A DNA stretch of 64,000 nt. It comes from an uncultured Opitutales bacterium (GTDB lineage Bacteria; Verrucomicrobiota; Verrucomicrobiia; Opitutales; Intestinicryptomonadaceae). Of the stretch, positions 17,284-25,861 are shown in pieces. The notes under the pieces were generated by a model. The model ran no database searches. It saw only the letters and a list, made by a program, of their open reading frames with translations, and was not told the DNA's origin. How positions within the stretch are numbered: position 1 is the first letter of the stretch; each line of letters starts with the position of its first letter. Both the position numbers and the translations under genes were made by a program. The stretch spans positions 1 to 64,000 of the forward strand of contig URGP01000002.1 of NCBI GenBank assembly GCA_900547395.1, in the 5' to 3' direction.

Positions 17284-19662
17284 TTATTTGTGGCACCCCC
17301 CGCCCGAATGCAAATGGCGCGGCATTGCGTCGATTTCAAGCAGAGAATAAGCAGTTCTGCGCTTTGCAAGCTCGTTAAAGTCAACCTTGCCCAAATCGAA
17401 GAACGGGCCGTCAACGCACGCGAACTTGGTTTCGCCGTCAAGGCTTACGCGGCACGCACCGCACATGCCCGTTCCGTCAACCATAATCGGGTTGAGAGAG
17501 CAGAGTGAAAGAGGCGTTTTTGAGGCGAACTTGGAGCACTGCTTCATCATAAAGACGCAACCGACAGCTATCGCCGCGTCAAATTCTCCGCCGCGTTTTT
17601 CGTAAACGTTGCTGCATCCGCCCTTTATGCCCTTTGTGCCGTCCCTTGTAAGAACGATGAATTCGTCCGCGACAGTTTTCAGCTTGTCTTCAAAGAAAAG
17701 CATAAACGAAGTCGAAGCCTCTATCGCAATGGCGGTTTTTACACCCATTTTTTTGAGCTCGCGGGCGACGGGATAAATCGCCGCTATGCCGTAGCATCCG
17801 CCCATTAGCAAAACCTTCTGACCTTCCTTGAAATTCGAGAAGTCAAACGGAGTGCCGAGAGGTCCGCTTGCCGAAGCGAGGAAGTCTCCCTTTGAAAGCC
17901 TGCCAAGCTCCGCGCTCGAACGCCCGACTTCTTCAAAGACGAACTGAACCCAGCCCTCTTCCGCACTCCAATCTATGATTGTAAACGGAGAGCGTTCGCT
18001 CTTTTCGTTCGCCATCAAAATCGCGAACTGCCCCGCCTTGGCGTACTTTGCCATATCGGGAGCCTTGATTTTTATGGAGTGGAAATTCGGCGCAAGAACC
18101 TTGCTTTCCAAAATTTCATATCCGCCTGCCGCCTTTTCTTCGCCTGTTTTCTTTGAAACGGGCAAGCCGAATGCGGCGAAATCAGGAGCCAAATCGGCGA
18201 CCAAATGCCCCATGTAGGCCTTTGCAACCGCGCTTTTTGAAGTTTTGGGCGAAGTAAATTCCGAAACCCTCGGCAATTCTTCGCCTTCTGCGAGATTGAA
18301 CTTGCAAGACAAGGCCTTCAAAACGGATGTCAACGCTTCCTGCCCTTCGAGCTTCTTAACGATATTTTTTTCGTCCTCAAATGCGCCCGCAAAAACGACT
18401 TCCGCGGAATTTTGGGCTTTGTTTCGCAAGAAGTCAAAATTTACAAAGCTTTCAACGTTTCTTGCAAGCTCTTCGCCGACATAGTCGCCCGCGACAAACA
18501 TTGCCGAATATTTTTTGCCCTCAATGTTCTTTCTTGATTTTTCGGAAAGCTCAGTCGCATCAAACTTTACAAATTCCAAGTCCGCGCCGAATTTCTTTGA
18601 GAGAGCCAATGCCGATTTCTTCGCTTCGTCCGCAGAAGTTTCGGGAATGGCAATCAGGATTTTGCCCGTGTTGCGACCGAAAATTTCGGCGGTCTTTTCC
18701 ACGGCTTCCTCAAATGAAGAAGGTATCATTTCCCCGTCAATTCTCACATAGTGGCGGGAAAGCCTGCCCTGCGCGTTCAAAATTTGGACATAGCCGAATC
18801 TGCCGAGAGCGCAAAGCTGGTCTTCGGGATTTAAAGATGTTTTTTCAACACCTATTAACCTGCCGTTTTTAAGGCGCAAATTGATTTTGCAATTTTCAGG
18901 GCACATGCGGCAAACGCTTTCCTGCACGCCGTCTTCATGCCCAAACCAGCGCGACCATCTGTCGGTAAGGCAACCCGTCGGGCATTCGTCTATGCAGGCC
19001 CCGCAGAACAAGCATTCTTCCATATTCCATTCTTTGCCGAATGCGGAGGAAATTTTCGCCTTTGCCCCGCGGTTTGCAATGGCAATCGCGCCCTTGCCGC
19101 CATGTACTTTTTCGCAAGTGCGCACACAAATGCCGCACAAGATACACAAATTATGGTCGCGGTCGATAAACGGATCGTTGCGCTCGACCTTTGCGGGGTC
19201 GTAAATCGAGGGAAGCCCCATATCGCGTGTGAAATTGCCAAGCGACACTTGGCGCAAGGTGCAATCAGGACGATTTGAGCAAGTTCCGCAACGCGTTGAA
19301 ACGCCCGCCTTTGCGGGAGTCGGCTTAACAGCCTCGCACTCTTCGCGCGAATCGCAACTAAAACATGCCGAGGTGTGCCCGCTCATCACAAGTTCCAATG
19401 TGCGGCGGCGTTGTGTATTGAGCTGTTCGGTGTTCGTGCGGACAACCATTCCGTCAGCGGCGGGAGTCGTGCAAGATGTTGGAGTGCCGCGTACATTGTC
19501 GATTTCAACAACGCACAAGCGGCATGCGCCGTAAGGGCTTAATTCTTTGTGGGCACACAATGACGGGATAAAAATCCCCGCATTGCGGGCGGCCTGCAAG
19601 ACCGTATCGCCCTTATTGGCTTCTATTTGAACTCCGTCTATCGTTAAATGTATCTTTTCCAT
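17284..19662 (-). CDS. fusion of NuoG/HydA-type iron-sulfur region with NfnA-type FAD/NAD-binding reductase
   Basis: About 792 residues. In order: [2Fe-2S] C36/C47/C50/C64; His-Cys [4Fe-4S] H96/C100/C103/C109; further CGTC (125-128) and C134; two ferredoxin clusters at C173/C176/C179/C183 and C217/C220/C223/C227; a molybdopterin-oxidoreductase Fe4S4 motif C251/C254/C258/C284, then a shortened, degenerate domain to about 490. An NfnA/PyrK-like reductase follows (about 515-775: FAD motif near RSPFTI, NAD motif LLMGGCYGIAAIYPVA, and a [2Fe-2S] site D729/C734/C737/C749). No H-cluster motifs, so it is not a hydrogenase. I start at 19662 (MEKIHLTIDG); an ATG at 19695 would overlap nuoF. Probably the electron hub of a soluble transhydrogenase. 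Confidence 0.85.
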   Translation of the reverse strand: MEKIHLTIDGVQIEANKGDTVLQAARNAGIFIPSLCAHKELSPYGACRLCVVEIDNVRGTPTSCTTPAADGMVVRTNTEQLNTQRRRTLELVMSGHTSACFSCDSREECEAVKPTPAKAGVSTRCGTCSNRPDCTLRQVSLGNFTRDMGLPSIYDPAKVERNDPFIDRDHNLCILCGICVRTCEKVHGGKGAIAIANRGAKAKISSAFGKEWNMEECLFCGACIDECPTGCLTDRWSRWFGHEDGVQESVCRMCPENCKINLRLKNGRLIGVEKTSLNPEDQLCALGRFGYVQILNAQGRLSRHYVRIDGEMIPSSFEEAVEKTAEIFGRNTGKILIAIPETSADEAKKSALALSKKFGADLEFVKFDATELSEKSRKNIEGKKYSAMFVAGDYVGEELARNVESFVNFDFLRNKAQNSAEVVFAGAFEDEKNIVKKLEGQEALTSVLKALSCKFNLAEGEELPRVSEFTSPKTSKSAVAKAYMGHLVADLAPDFAAFGLPVSKKTGEEKAAGGYEILESKVLAPNFHSIKIKAPDMAKYAKAGQFAILMANEKSERSPFTIIDWSAEEGWVQFVFEEVGRSSAELGRLSKGDFLASASGPLGTPFDFSNFKEGQKVLLMGGCYGIAAIYPVARELKKMGVKTAIAIEASTSFMLFFEDKLKTVADEFIVLTRDGTKGIKGGCSNVYEKRGGEFDAAIAVGCVFMMKQCSKFASKTPLSLCSLNPIMVDGTGMCGACRVSLDGETKFACVDGPFFDLGKVDFNELAKRRTAYSLLEIDAMPRHLHSGGGCHK

Positions 19663-19681
19663 AATATTATTGTATGTTTTT

Positions 19682-21532
19682 TTAATCGCGCACAACCGCG
19701 CCGAATTTGCAAGCCTGATAGCATGCGGAACATGATATGCACTTTTCGGGGTCGATTGAATGCTTTTGCTTTAACTCGCCATGCGCCGCGCCTGTCGGGC
19801 ATGACCTTGCGCACATTGTGCAACCCACGCATTTTTCGGGGTCGATTTTAAAGTGTACCAATTTCGGACAAACATGCGCGGGGCATTTCTTATCCTTGAT
19901 ATGCGCCATGTATTCGTCTTCAAAATAGCGCAAAGTTGAAAGAATCGGGTTTGGCGCGGTCTGCCCCAATCCGCATAGCGACGACTGCTTCATCGTCATG
20001 CAAATCTTTTTGAGGCGTTCAATGTCCTCAACTTCGCCTTCGCCCGAAGTTATTCTTTCCAATATTTTCAAGGCGTGCTGAGTGCCCATTCTGCAAGGAA
20101 TGCACTTGCCGCAGGATTCGTTGCCCGTGAAGCCTAAGAAGAATTTTGCGACTTCCACCATGCAGGAATCTTCATTCATCACGACCATGCCGCCCGAACC
20201 GATAATCGCGCCCAATGCCGACAAAGTTTCGTAGTCAACGGGAACATCGAGATGCTCCGCAGTCAAACAGCCGCCCGAAGGGCCGCCGGCTTGAACAGCC
20301 TTGAATTTCTTGCCGTCAGTGCAACCGCCGCCGATTTTTTCTATGATGTCGCGCAAGGGAGTGCCGATTTCAACTTCGATAAGCCCCGTTCGCTCAATCT
20401 TGCCTGCCAATGAAAAAGTTTTTGTACCCTTGCTCTTTTCAGTGCCAAGCTTCGCGTATTCCGCTCCGCCCTCGCGCATAATGCTCGAAGCCGCCGCGAG
20501 AGATTCCACGTTGTTGATGTTTGTGGGCTTCTTGAAAAGACCGCTGTTTGCGGGGAACGGCGGCTTGGGGCGCGGCATTGCCCTGACGCCCTCAATCGAC
20601 GCCATGAGCGAAGTTTCTTCTCCGCATACGAATGCGCCCGCGCCTTTTTTGATTTTTATCTCAAAATAAAAGCCGTCTTTGTTTTTCAAAATTCCGGCTT
20701 CTTCAGCCTGTGAAATTGCGTTTTTCAAGCGTTTTATTGCAAGAGGATATTCGGCGCGAGCATAAATGTAGCCGTATTTGGCACCGATTGCGTATCCTGC
20801 AATCATCAAGCCTTCTATGACGGAATGGGGGTCGCCTTCAAGAACGGCTCTATCCATAAACGCGCCGGGGTCGCCTTCGTCGGCGTTGCATATAACATAC
20901 TTTACGTCGTTTTGCGAAGCCTTCGCAAAGCTCCACTTGACGCCAGTCGGAAAGCCCGCGCCGCCCCTGCCGCGAAGCCCGCTAAGCTTCATTTCATCAA
21001 TGACTTCGTCCTGCGTCATTGAAAGCGCGCGTTCCAAGCCCTTGTATCCGCCCCTTGCCAAGTAGTGTGAAAAACTCGTCGGGTCTATCACTCCGCAGTT
21101 GCGCAAAACAATCCTCTTTTGAAGGGCGACCATCGGGTGTTCCTTAAACGGAGCAATGCCCTTAAACGGCTTGTCGTCCATGACGCCCACAGCCTTTTCC
21201 TTGACAGGTTCGCCGCCAATCAAGTGGGAGTTTACCAGCTTTTCAACGTCTTTCGGGCTTACCTTTGAATACAAAACAGACGGGGTATTCGCGCTTCTTA
21301 TTTCAACCAAAGGTTCTGCATAGCAAAGACCTATGCAACCTGTTTCAACCAAATCGACCTTTCCGCCCAATCCGGCTTTATCGAGCTGTTTTTTAAATTC
21401 TTCTATTACGGCTCCCGCACCGGACGCCAGCCCGCAAGTCGCGGCGCCAACCATTACACGGGGCTTTTTGTTAGACGTAAATTCCGCCCATTCCTTCTCG
21501 GCGGAAGCCCTCAATTCTTCGAGTTTGGACAT
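19682..21532 (-). CDS. nuoF: NuoF/HydB-like NADH-binding flavoprotein
   Basis: 616 residues. A thioredoxin-like domain (about 20-110) shows only C33, C66 and C70, fewer than the four of a classical [2Fe-2S] site. The NADH/FMN core follows: GLRGRGGAGFPTGVKW near 185-200 and CNADEGDPGAFMDR near 215. Next come an SLBB region, the N3-type [4Fe-4S] site C474/C477/C480/C520 and a C-terminal pair of ferredoxin clusters (CVGCTMCARSC, CISCSACYQAC). The extra domains at both ends are typical of HydB/HndC-type subunits of soluble bifurcating enzymes and not of complex I NuoF. It is the likely NADH site of the complex. Confidence 0.9.
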   Translation of the reverse strand: MSKLEELRASAEKEWAEFTSNKKPRVMVGAATCGLASGAGAVIEEFKKQLDKAGLGGKVDLVETGCIGLCYAEPLVEIRSANTPSVLYSKVSPKDVEKLVNSHLIGGEPVKEKAVGVMDDKPFKGIAPFKEHPMVALQKRIVLRNCGVIDPTSFSHYLARGGYKGLERALSMTQDEVIDEMKLSGLRGRGGAGFPTGVKWSFAKASQNDVKYVICNADEGDPGAFMDRAVLEGDPHSVIEGLMIAGYAIGAKYGYIYARAEYPLAIKRLKNAISQAEEAGILKNKDGFYFEIKIKKGAGAFVCGEETSLMASIEGVRAMPRPKPPFPANSGLFKKPTNINNVESLAAASSIMREGGAEYAKLGTEKSKGTKTFSLAGKIERTGLIEVEIGTPLRDIIEKIGGGCTDGKKFKAVQAGGPSGGCLTAEHLDVPVDYETLSALGAIIGSGGMVVMNEDSCMVEVAKFFLGFTGNESCGKCIPCRMGTQHALKILERITSGEGEVEDIERLKKICMTMKQSSLCGLGQTAPNPILSTLRYFEDEYMAHIKDKKCPAHVCPKLVHFKIDPEKCVGCTMCARSCPTGAAHGELKQKHSIDPEKCISCSACYQACKFGAVVRD

Positions 21533-21533
21533 G

Positions 21534-21992
21534 CTATTTCAACCCTTCCAAAATTTTTTGCAACTGGGCAAGAGTAACCCTGCCATAAACCTTTTCGTCA
21601 ACAACTATGGCGGGAGCGAGAGCGCACGCGCCAAGGCATGCCACGCGCTCCAAGCTTACCAGCCCGTCTGCAGTGGTTTCGCCTTCCTTTATGCCCAAAC
21701 GCTCCTCAAGCGCCGCCAAAAGAGACCCCGATCCGCGAACGTGGCAGGCAGTCCCTTTGCAAACCTTTATTGTGTGTTTGCCGGGCTTTTTAAATTTAAA
21801 CTGAGCGTAGAAACTTACAACGGAATAGATGTCGCTTCTGGTTATTCCAAAATATTCTGAGAGTTCCCTGACGGCGTCCTCCGAAATGTAGCCGTCCTTG
21901 TCCTGAACGTCTTGCAGAGCCGCCACAAGATTTTCGCGCTTTGGTTCGTAAGCCGAGAAATCGTATTTTTTTGATTGTGTGTTGTTATTCAT
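21534..21992 (-). CDS. nuoE: NuoE/HydC-like [2Fe-2S] subunit
   Basis: 152 residues of the thioredoxin-fold NuoE family: helical N terminus with YISEDAVRELSEYFGI, then SVVSFYAQFKFK, and the cluster ligands in VCKGTACHVRG and ACLGACALAP (C-x4-C and C-x3-C). It is the first gene of the leftward four-gene redox operon and ends one base before nuoF starts. Confidence 0.92.
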   Translation of the reverse strand: MNNNTQSKKYDFSAYEPKRENLVAALQDVQDKDGYISEDAVRELSEYFGITRSDIYSVVSFYAQFKFKKPGKHTIKVCKGTACHVRGSGSLLAALEERLGIKEGETTADGLVSLERVACLGACALAPAIVVDEKVYGRVTLAQLQKILEGLK

Positions 21993-22028
21993 AGTTTTTT
22001 GACTAAAATAAAAAGCATTAAAATTGTC

Positions 22029-22048
22029 GCATATTCGTTAAAATATGC
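22029..22048. promoter_or_regulatory. inverted repeat upstream of the redox operon
   Basis: GCATATT (22029-22035) and AATATGC (22042-22048) are perfect inverted arms with a six-base spacer, 37 bases before nuoE. It could be a regulator site or part of a leader hairpin. It does not match the Rex consensus and no regulator gene is adjacent. Confidence 0.25.
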
Positions 22049-22150
22049 AAACATTTTTGAAAATATTTCTGCTTTTTTTGGATATTAAGCCAAAAAAACG
22101 AATAAATCTCACTCGATTGAGCAAAAAAATCCAACTGTAAATCAAAAACG

Positions 22151-23005
22151 CTACATTGCGGAAGCTACCGCCCAAATCGACAATGGCAAGGGCATTCCCG
22201 AACCCTCAAGGGCAAGCTCGCCGCAACTGACACTCAGTTTCGGAAAATAGCTTTTAAGCATATTTTGCGCCATGACAGATGAAGCCTCAATGGAATATAG
22301 CGTCATCATAACGAACATGGGATTTTCGGAAAGGATTTTTTGGCAGGCTTCAAGAAGTTGCGGAAGCATTTTTTCAAGCTTCCAAAGCTCGTTTTTCGGG
22401 CCTCTTCCGAAAGCGGGAGGGTCGAGTACAATCGCGTCGTACTTTGCACCCCTTCTTGCCTCTCTTTGGGCGAATTTCAGGGCGTCGTCTATAATCCACC
22501 TTACGGGCTTTTCGGAAAGCCCGCTTATCTCCTGGTTTTTGCGCGCCCATTCGACAGATGGCTTTGAGGCGTCAACGTGGGTCGCAAGCCATCCGCTTTT
22601 CGCCGCGACCAAAGTGGCGGCTCCCGTATAGCCAAACAAGTTCAAAAGCCTTGGATTTTTCCTTTGAGATGCAGATTTTGCGATAAAGTCCCAATGCGGA
22701 GACTGCTCGGGGAACACCCCCAAGTGCTTGGAGCCGTCCATAAATTTTGTTGCGAATTTTACGCCTTTAAAATCCATTACGGGAGGCTTTACCTTCTTAA
22801 AAAACTGCCATTTCGAGTTCTTTTTGTCGTCGTCCAAGTAGCGAGCGTCGGCATTTTTCCAGATTTCAGGGCTGGACTTGCGCCACCAAGCTTTCGGCTC
22901 GCTTCTAATCACAACGACTTCTCCAAAACGCTCAAGCTTAAGCCTGTCGCCGCTGTCCAAAAGCTCGTACCCGTCCCAATCCGAAAATAAAACCTTTATA
23001 TCCAT
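22151..23005 (-). CDS. RlmI/RlmK-like SAM-dependent rRNA methyltransferase
   Basis: The catalytic domain shows LNLFGYTGAATLVAAKSG (SAM motif I, near residue 120), THVDASKPSVEWA, IIDDALKF and AIVLDPPAFGRGP (motif IV, near 195), closest to the RlmI and RlmK groups that methylate 23S rRNA at C5 of cytosine or N2/N7 of guanine. No N-terminal PUA domain is evident. The exact target cannot be assigned. It stands alone upstream of the divergent addB. Confidence 0.8.
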   Translation of the reverse strand: MDIKVLFSDWDGYELLDSGDRLKLERFGEVVVIRSEPKAWWRKSSPEIWKNADARYLDDDKKNSKWQFFKKVKPPVMDFKGVKFATKFMDGSKHLGVFPEQSPHWDFIAKSASQRKNPRLLNLFGYTGAATLVAAKSGWLATHVDASKPSVEWARKNQEISGLSEKPVRWIIDDALKFAQREARRGAKYDAIVLDPPAFGRGPKNELWKLEKMLPQLLEACQKILSENPMFVMMTLYSIEASSVMAQNMLKSYFPKLSVSCGELALEGSGMPLPLSIWAVASAM

Positions 23006-23128
23006 TTGCCGACAAACAAATTTAAAACCCGACTCGATGGCAACAAGAAAATGGCAAAAACAAACGCTCTTTCATTTTTTTTTAAAATTGGCGTGATATT
23101 TTTTGAAATCCGAAGTATATAAAAATAC

Positions 23129-25861
23129 ATGCCTATTAGAATTTTCATTGAACCGAATTTAAACAGCGCAAAAACTGCCGCAAAAGAGATTTTTGAGATA
23201 CTGAATCCGTCGCGCGGCAATTTCATATTTTCGGGCGCGATGGTTTTGGCTCCCACCAAAAGCTGCGCGAATGCGCTGTCGCGCGAGCTTGCAAATTTAT
23301 CCATGCAGAAATTCGGCGGCGGAATCGCGGGGCTTGAAATTCTTACTCTCGAAGCGTTTTTTTGCAGGCTTTCGCGGCACATACCGTCCGCAAGCGAAAC
23401 AGAAAGGCGTTTTGCGCTGAATTTCACAATTTCAAAATTTTCGGACGGCGATTTGCCCGCGCTTTTTCCAAGCGGCATACCATCTTCCCCCAAAAACTTC
23501 TTCAAGAAATTTATGGAAATAAAGACGCAGTGCGCTCATGCGGGGCTTTCAGTAAAAGACGCGGCGAAAAAGATTTCGGAAAGCGCGAACATAGAATCCG
23601 ACAGATGGGAAGAAATCGAAAAATTTGACGGCATCTACGCCTTGTCGCTTTCAAAAATTTCAAAAAAAGACCCCGCCGACGCCCTCTTGGAAGCATTGGA
23701 AAATCCGATGGAAAACCCAAAAAAGATTTTTCTTGTCGGAATTGCCGACGCCCCGAAAATTTTATTTGCCTCCTTAAAAAAATTCGAAGAAAAAGGAGCT
23801 GAAATATTTTCGCTAATCATTGCAAATGAAGCTCTTTCAAAACATTTCGACGCCTTCGGAATCCCAGAAACCAATTACTGGAAAGACAAGATTTTCGATA
23901 TTTCAAACGACGATGTTTCCGTGCCCCAAACGCGCCTGATTCAGGCGCAAAACGTGGCGGAAGACGCCGCAAAATTCGGAAGCAAAGCACCCCAAACATG
24001 CGCCATCGCCTGCGAAGAGGGCTCAAGCTCATCAGCAATAGCCCGCGCCCTCGCCTCTAAAAACATAAAGTCTTTTTCCCCCGAAGGCGAAAAGCTTTCA
24101 AACGGGGAAATTTTCGATTTTTTGAAAACGCTCAGGCTCTACTTCACCGATTGCGGCTTCGATTCCCTGAAAACGATTGTCCAAAAGGACGCAATGCTGT
24201 CTTTCCTAAAACATAAAACCAATTTATGCGCTAAAAAGATTTTTGAAATCATCGACAAATACAAATTTGAAAATTTTTCCTTAGACCTCAAAACGGCAAT
24301 GGATTTTGCGAAAGAAAAAGGCGACAACAATGCCCTTTCGCTCTTTAACGCGATAAGCTCCGTTCTGGAGCCGAATGCCGAATTAAATTCGGAAAAAATC
24401 GCGCAAATTCTTCAAAACCTCTTCTCTAAAACCAAGACTTTCGACCCGAACATAAAAGAGGAAGCCGAAAGCATATTCGGCATTCTTTGCCAAATAAAGG
24501 CGGCGGAAGAAGTTTTCGGAAAAACAAGTTTGGCGGAAACAATAGAAATTCTTTTAAACGCCGCCGACAAAAAAACTTTCGGAAAAATCCGCGCGCATGA
24601 TGAAATTCAAATGAAAAACTGGCTTGAAATATTTTGGACAACAGAGCCAAACCTCTTGATAGCCGACTTTAACGACGGGCAAGTTCCAGAAAACATTTCA
24701 TCTGACGCATTTATGCCAAACTCCCTGCGCGAATTTTTGGGAATCCGCGCCGCAAACGCAAGGCATGCGCGAGACTCCTACTTCCTGCATACAATTTTAT
24801 CTTCGAGAGAAAAATCCGCAGTTAAAATATACGCTCCGCAAACAGACTTTGACGGCGAGCCGCTGCGACCATCGCGGCTTCTTTTACAAACGCCGAAATC
24901 AGACCTTGCCGCGCGGGCAAAGCACCTATTTCAAGACGCCGAAAGCGACAAGCATTCGCGGGCGTTTTCATATTCGTGGAAGATGAAAGTTCCATATGCC
25001 CCCCTCCCCAATCATCTAAACGTAACAGACTTTAAAACTTATATCGCCTGCCCGTTTGACTTTTACTTAAAGCGCGTATTAAAACTGAACGAACTCGATG
25101 CGAAAAAAACCGAACTTGACGCATTGGATATTGGTTCAATAACGCACAAGGCCTTGGAGCTTCTTGCAAAAGAAGATCCCGAAACAAAATCCGAAAATGA
25201 AATTTTTGCGATTTTAAAAAGAAGTACCGATGATATTTTTAAGTCAAAGTTCGGCAAAAATATGACAACCGCCCTCGCGATTCAAAAATATTTTATAATA
25301 TCAAAATTTGAAGCATTGGCAAAGAAAGAGGCTGAACATAGAGCAAATGGCTGGCGCACAATACATTGCGAAGAAGAATTTAAAGACTTCCATATTTCAA
25401 ACTATCCGGTTAAAGGAAAAATAGACCGTATAGATTTTAACGAACGAGAAAACGAATATCTAATAATAGACTACAAGACGATTGATTCTACCGATAAAAA
25501 TATCGCCACACAAAACCACTTTTCAGGAAATGAAAAAAAAGGCATAACTTGGATAGACTTGCAGCTCCCGATTTATCTTGAATACGCAAAAAATTTCTTG
25601 AAAACAGAAAATATTAAAGCCGCATACTTTTTAATCGCAAAATCCGCAGAAGATACAAGAATTGATTATTTTGCAAACTCGACGGAAATCCAAGAAAGCG
25701 CGATGAAAAAAGCGGAAGAAACAGTCCGAGACATTTTGGATTATAAATTCAATCCGAGCGAAAAAACCCCGCTTGAAAAATACTCCCCGGAATACTTCGG
25801 TTTTGCCTCAAAAAACCTCGAAAATTTTTTGGATTTATCTCAATTAAAAAACAATGAATAA
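23129..25861 (+). CDS. addB: AddB/RecC-like subunit with C-terminal PD-(D/E)XK nuclease domain
   Basis: 910 residues. The N terminus looks like an inactivated helicase fold: VLAPTKSCANAL stands where a Walker A would be, without GKT. The C-terminal third is a RecB-family nuclease: CPFDFYLKRVL near residue 640, GSITHKALELL near 668, GKIDRIDF near 768, IIDYKT near 780 and the LQLPIYLEYA block. It acts with the next gene in double-strand break resection. The first Cys of the AddB iron-sulfur staple (ACPF) is present but the C-terminal three (CxxCx5C) are absent, so the cluster is probably lost. It overlaps addA by eight bases. Confidence 0.82.
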   Translation: MPIRIFIEPNLNSAKTAAKEIFEILNPSRGNFIFSGAMVLAPTKSCANALSRELANLSMQKFGGGIAGLEILTLEAFFCRLSRHIPSASETERRFALNFTISKFSDGDLPALFPSGIPSSPKNFFKKFMEIKTQCAHAGLSVKDAAKKISESANIESDRWEEIEKFDGIYALSLSKISKKDPADALLEALENPMENPKKIFLVGIADAPKILFASLKKFEEKGAEIFSLIIANEALSKHFDAFGIPETNYWKDKIFDISNDDVSVPQTRLIQAQNVAEDAAKFGSKAPQTCAIACEEGSSSSAIARALASKNIKSFSPEGEKLSNGEIFDFLKTLRLYFTDCGFDSLKTIVQKDAMLSFLKHKTNLCAKKIFEIIDKYKFENFSLDLKTAMDFAKEKGDNNALSLFNAISSVLEPNAELNSEKIAQILQNLFSKTKTFDPNIKEEAESIFGILCQIKAAEEVFGKTSLAETIEILLNAADKKTFGKIRAHDEIQMKNWLEIFWTTEPNLLIADFNDGQVPENISSDAFMPNSLREFLGIRAANARHARDSYFLHTILSSREKSAVKIYAPQTDFDGEPLRPSRLLLQTPKSDLAARAKHLFQDAESDKHSRAFSYSWKMKVPYAPLPNHLNVTDFKTYIACPFDFYLKRVLKLNELDAKKTELDALDIGSITHKALELLAKEDPETKSENEIFAILKRSTDDIFKSKFGKNMTTALAIQKYFIISKFEALAKKEAEHRANGWRTIHCEEEFKDFHISNYPVKGKIDRIDFNERENEYLIIDYKTIDSTDKNIATQNHFSGNEKKGITWIDLQLPIYLEYAKNFLKTENIKAAYFLIAKSAEDTRIDYFANSTEIQESAMKKAEETVRDILDYKFNPSEKTPLEKYSPEYFGFASKNLENFLDLSQLKNNE

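Noticed and set aside
18381..18872. A 163-codon open frame on the plus strand
   Set aside because: Antisense shadow of the fusion gene, rich in Arg, Pro and Ser as expected from reversed codons.
17284..21992. [FeFe]-hydrogenase (HydABC) operon
   Set aside because: NuoE/NuoF/NuoG-like subunits suggest HydABC, but the large protein has no H-cluster motifs and continues into an NfnA-type reductase.
15826..21992. Part of a complex I (nuo) operon
   Set aside because: No membrane subunits or NuoB/C/D/I genes are present, and the NuoF-like protein has the extra domains of soluble enzymes.
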